A stretch of DNA of 57,954 bases. It comes from Roridomyces roridus (Eukaryota > Basidiomycota > Agaricomycetes > Agaricales > Mycenaceae). The position numbers were made by a program, and so were the translations under genes. The notes under the pieces were generated by a model. The model was given only the letters and a program-made list of their open reading frames with translations. It searched no databases and was not told the DNA's origin. Where the stretch lies: NCBI GenBank assembly GCA_029378245.1, contig JARKIF010000193.1, positions 1 to 57,954 on the forward strand, read 5' to 3'. Positions 54,201 to 57,954 of the stretch are shown piece after piece. Each line of letters starts with the position of its first letter. Position 1 is the stretch's first letter.

Positions 54201-54891
54201 GGAACGGATTCAACTGCGCGGAATGGCATCAAGAACGGCGGGAAATCATGGCGACCCATTTTCCCCCTCCCGCTCCGTGGTCGAGTATTTGGAAAGTAAG
54301 TATAACAATCAATTGAACAAGCGACAGAAAGACTCACGACCGCATCTCAGCGCATGCTCCACACGCGGAACTCTAGATGAATGCATGGCGGCCGCCCTGG
54401 CGCGCGAAGCAGGTCATGGAAAAAAGGAAAAGAAAATCTTTTAATATCGGTGAATCATGAGCCCGAGCCTTGATCCTGGGGCAGAAAAAACATTCTGCTG
54501 ACACCTTCTGGATCTCCCAACCATAGGCGCGGAAAGGTCCCGGTATCTTTGCTGCGCAGGTGAGTCATCGTTTGTTTCGCGGACATTTTGACGGATCTTG
54601 GCAAGTCTCGTAAATTCTCTGCCGCGGCGTAACTGCGATACGATGTGGGAGATTGGCACAGATTTCAAGCCATTTTTCCACCGTATGTAAGTTATCTTAT
54701 TATGAATTGAATACGCCGTAATGGACACCAGATCCACTTCGCAAGAATCAACAAGATTGTTCCGTGCGGCGTCGGTGGGCGCCGCATACACAGACGAGGC
54801 AATTGGGTCCTTTCCATTGGGTATACGACGTGAATAGTAAGTACATTTGTTTGCGTTCCTCGAGCCCGATAACTGAACGGCGTCTCGATCT
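51248..54891. other. 3.6 kb without a recognised gene
   Basis: Frames of 60-190 codons exist on both strands (for instance 53607-54170 and 54073-54444 on the plus strand), but none shows a family motif or clear splice pattern. Stops are spread as in non-coding DNA. Two related pieces are visible, TTTGATTGCTTCCCAGGATGG at about 51950 and TTTCATTGCTTGACAGGCTGG at about 52230, each followed by CTAGCTGG-GTT. This suggests decayed repeats. A small gene may be missed. Confidence 0.35.
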
Positions 54892-56024
54892 CTATACAGT
54901 TCTGAAAACTCTGTAGTAGCCCGGGAGAGCATGTGCAACGGACAACCACACCTGAAGCCGCCGACTCTCAGCGCTAGCTCGACGAAAAGAGCCCGACGAC
55001 GCACGTTGTACCAGTAAAACCCCACCTGGTCGCCCCGCACGGATGTTGATCGAAGGTATTGCGTTCCAACTGAGATTGCCAACGAAACGAAGACGAGGGC
55101 GGCTATCAGATCGAGCTCCCATACGAATGCGAGGCCGAGGGACCACAGCGTTAGCGGGATGATAACAGTCCAACGGGCGATGGACGGCAAGACGATGGGG
55201 ATGGTGCGACGACCTATAGCCCGATCACCTGTGTTCCGTTCAGAGTGCGGTAAGTAAATCACCACCCTGCTTACCGTCCACGTCCTTGAAATCCTGAGCG
55301 TGTATCGTTGTCGCGAATATCCCACCGCTGATAGCGACCGATATAACCGCGATGTGGTCCAGTCTACTTGCGGTGTAGCCTGGGCGACATAGGAGGTTAG
55401 TTGGGCTCCACGCCGAGAGAGTCGAGACTCACCGGCTACCAACGTAGCGCCGACCTCGAACGCCGCGAAGCCCGCGGCATTCACTGCGTTCCGGATAAAC
55501 CAATGCGCTCTGTGCGTCTTGAGCTCGTTATAGGTAATCGTCAAGCCCACCAGGGCGATACTGGCGTAGAGGGTCTCCACGCTGTAACACAGCGACCACG
55601 CAAAGCACAGAGGTACGAGAATCCACCGCAAGATGATGGCTTGCTCCAATGTCATGCGCTTGGAGGGAAGTGGTCGGTCTTGCTTATTCATCGCGTCTTC
55701 TTCAGGGTCCATGGTTTGGTTCGAGACGTCGAATTGAAGGAGGTGAAGCCATATCCAGAAGGTGATGTGGGGAAGGCGGGAGATGCTGGCGAGGGGTGCT
55801 GAAGCGGAGGCAAGGAAAGTCTGGGAAGTAAAGTAGGTAGATCCGCGTGAGCGATTCTCGTTCTCGGCATTCCGGAAAGTTAAAAACATACGATGGGAAT
55901 CACCTGAAGGCTGGAATGCGTGAGTTGGACAGTGCTTAAAACCCTCACGTACTGTCGTCTTTATGTCGGATTTAGTGAAGAGGTAGAGCGTGTACAATGC
56001 ACCGGCAAAGGGCGGGGATTTCAT
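54892..56024 (-). CDS. UbiA-family prenyltransferase, membrane-bound
   Basis: Five exons (55953-56024, 55433-55820, 55275-55379, 55005-55228, 54892-54951) give 282 residues, the normal size. The start MKSPPFAGALYTLYLFTKSDIKTT matches fungal UbiA proteins. The first Asp-rich site is DVSNQTMDPEEDAMNKQDRP and the second is HAQDFKDVDGDRAIGRRT. Both bind prenyl diphosphate through magnesium. Hydrophobic segments lie between and after them. The family includes aromatic prenyltransferases and the UbiA-type sesquiterpene cyclases of basidiomycetes, so the substrate cannot be fixed here. It lies 530 bp from, and in the same orientation as, the broken P450. Confidence 0.9.
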
Positions 56025-56551
56025 GGTGGGTTGAATTGAGAGGATTCTGATGTTTTTAAGCGTTATAAGTCTCTGTCAGAGTCGGTCATCATATGCCTAC
56101 CTATTCCTGATTTCCATGAGGCTGAGAAGTCGGGAAGTCTCTGTGAGAAATAACAGCGTCCGAGATAACATTGGATATGCGAATGGGGTTCCCTCTTCGA
56201 ATCTTGTCATCTCCCGTTAGCGAGATGTCTGCGTTTCCTTTTCCCATGCCTGCCATGCGGGCCCGATTAAAATACAGAAGCCTAATGTGAAAGGCGAGGG
56301 AAGGATAAGCGGATTTTCTGACGGTCCAATACATAACGCATGATATCATCCCACACCGGTGTGCGGCCATCCGCGCAAGTCAATTGTACAAAAATACACC
56401 GAAAACTCTTTCTCTTTCTAAGGGACGCAGACACACACGCCGCACCAGTCTAATTCATATCTTCTTCCACCTGTGCCAACAGGTGGCGTGCAGCGTCGGA
56501 TCTAGGGTACACCAATGCGCCCGAACGGAAGGGGTTGGCTGTCCCATACGG
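56025..56551. other. intergenic between UbiA and P450
   Basis: About 530 bp with no coding frame of note. It holds the UbiA promoter and the P450 3' flank. Confidence 0.4.
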
Positions 56552-57954
56552 TCAGCAAGGTCTGGGCTTGTAAAAAGACGGCGTACGAAATTCCTCCCAT
56601 GGTAAATGCAGCTCGGGAGTGGGGCCCTCGGGCGAAGGTTTAATTGCGTAGACGGACAAGAACTGAGCAATGAGAGCCATAACGAGTCCTCCGCGAATAG
56701 TTTTCCTGGGCATGATCTGGCACAAAAGTCAGCCTTGCAGTATAATATTTCAAACCGAGGTTGAACGCACCGTCGGCCAACGCTAAACACACAACGACTC
56801 GGGTCGTTTTCACTCAAGTCGAGTTTCCCGTCACGCATGTAGCGCCCCGGGTCGAATTTTCATGGGGTTGGGGTATATCTCGGGGTCGTGCAACATTTGC
56901 CTAGTAGCTTGGTGAGTGAGTAGCTCAATTCCGTTGGGAAAACATACCAATGTTGACCATAATGATACTCCCCGCGGGAATGAGCATCCCATCATACACG
57001 TCGTCTTCCATAAGTTCATGCGGGATGCCAATCGGCGCGGGCGGGTGCCACCTCAGCACTCTTTGGAAATCGCCGTGATATATGGCAGGTGGTCGCGGTC
57101 GCGAAAGTCGGGAAGTCGTTCCATCCCCACAACCGCCTCGATCTCTTCGTGCGCCTGTCGTTGCATGTCGGGATTCATGACCATGGCGAGCAGGAATATC
57201 TCCCCCGCGGGTATGTCTGCGGAGAAATCAACAACGATACGAAGTTAAAGTTGAAGAAGCTCACCGTTTCGTAGGCAGCTGAACGATTCCATCATCAGTT
57301 GGCCGAATTCCGACCGAAAATTTGCACTACTTACCTCCCATTGCGATTGCCGCAGTGTCACGAACAAGCTCTTCGTCAACACACCCGTCCCGGCCTCAAA
57401 CTCGCGTAACAGGTTAGTTGTAAAGCACGGGCGCGCCGTTCCTTCCTCCATGGACTTTTTCACCATCCCAAATGGCACGTTCCGGAGATTCTCCAGGTCC
57501 GTTTGACACTGTTCGATCTTTGCCGCGATCGCCGAGCCACCGAACCAATTTGGTAGACATTTGACTGATTTCATGTCGTCGGCATCAGTCAATCAAAATC
57601 AGCGAATTTGAACGCGGGACGCACATATGGGAAGGGGATTTATGATCCACATGCCGGGGTTGAGCGCGAGTGATACCGTGGTCATCACTGCTTCGGCAGT
57701 GTGAATGAGGCTGTCGTCCCAAGATGTGACGCGAATGCCGTAGTGACGTCGAAAATGCCTTGTGCAGAACGACTGCAGACTTATCAGAACACGCTGTCCG
57801 TCCATCAGGTATTACGACCGCTCACATTCGCAGATGGTTGGAAATAGCCTCGGGATCGCGGAGAACGTTGAGTAGGAAGGTGCCAACGGCAGAGCGATGG
57901 GCATCGTAGAACGACCGGAGGGTGACCATCGAGTTGTATTGACTGGTAAAGAGG
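56552..57954 (-). pseudogene. cytochrome P450 (CYP), frame-broken and cut by window end
   Basis: Recognisable P450 pieces read right to left: YGIRVTSWDDSLIHTAEAV, LPNWFGG, PFGMVKKSMEEGTA, AMVMNPDMQRQAHEEIEAVVG, LPDFRDRDHLPYITAISKE, the K-helix VLRWHPPAPIGIPHEL, the DPERYMRDGKLDL-like segment, the haem loop FSVGRR-SCPG, and a C-terminal end at 56552. At least four small indels break the frame. One base is missing before VLRW (about 57055). One A is extra in the Met-Lys-Phe codons (about 56860). One G is missing after the haem Cys region (about 56680). Another shift lies before DEELVRDTAAIAMG (about 57390). The N-terminal part lies beyond the window. Confidence 0.8.

Noticed and set aside
54441..56024. 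Single 527-codon minus-strand frame over the UbiA gene
   Set aside because: It reads through four canonical introns. The spliced 282-residue model recovers both Asp-rich motifs, so the long frame is fortuitous.
1..57954. CRISPR array, operon structure or bacterial genes
   Set aside because: Spliced genes with GT-AG introns, CaaX pheromones and histone-fold NF-YB show a fungal nuclear genome. The tandem repeats lack regular spacers.

Overview
The window reads as nuclear DNA of a basidiomycete fungus, most likely an agaricomycete (mushroom-former). The evidence is short GT-AG introns of about 45-75 bases, three small lipopeptide mating-pheromone precursors ending in CVVA, a KDZ transposase beside a TET/JBP oxygenase, and many F-box/LRR-type genes. 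No bacterial, organellar or CRISPR feature was seen. Gene models below were spliced by eye.

Layout. (1) 1-19.6 kb is a mobile-element-rich island. It holds a Cys-rich hypothetical gene (1.9-3.5 kb, -), a KDZ transposase (3.75-8.6 kb, -) broken by two small inserted elements, a viroplasmin/RNase H1-N-domain gene with an in-frame stop (8.8-9.5 kb, -), a duplicated-module Cys-rich ORF (9.7-10 kb, -), an AT-hook-like basic protein (11.5-12.2 kb, -), an apparently intact TET/JBP dioxygenase (12.5-14.4 kb, -) and a divergent 916-residue protein (14.6-17.6 kb, +), then LTR-like and tandem repeats. (2) 19.6-25.6 kb is a cluster of F-box-type genes, nearly all truncated or frameshifted. (3) 25.6-28.8 kb has no gene. 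It is an array of degenerate repeats carrying a tRNA T-arm-like hairpin and contains a 585-bp hAT-type miniature element. (4) 29.1-32.5 kb holds an acidic hypothetical protein, a nine-exon myo-inositol oxygenase and a convergent NF-YB/HAP3 subunit. (5) 33-40 kb is a repeated block with three nearly identical pheromone-precursor genes and an intron-containing tRNA-Trp plus a tRNA relic. (6) 41-47.9 kb holds a two-finger GATA protein and a tandem array of two alternating F-box-like subfamilies (A-B-A-A'-B): two intact, two frameshifted, one a 5' stub. (7) 48.4-51.2 kb is a cPLA2/lysophospholipase-type enzyme. (8) 54.9-58 kb is an intact five-exon UbiA prenyltransferase beside a cytochrome P450 carrying at least four frame-breaking indels and running off the window end.

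How it fits together. The left third is a transposon/DNA-modification neighbourhood of the type known in mushrooms, where TET/JBP genes expand together with KDZ transposons. The pheromone block is a recent segmental triplication that keeps promoter, coding region and 3'-UTR intron. No STE3-like receptor lies in the window. MIOX (inositol catabolism), NF-YB (CCAAT-binding) and cPLA2 look like ordinary housekeeping genes between fast-changing regions. The UbiA/P450 pair could be the remnant of a small terpenoid or prenyl metabolite cluster.
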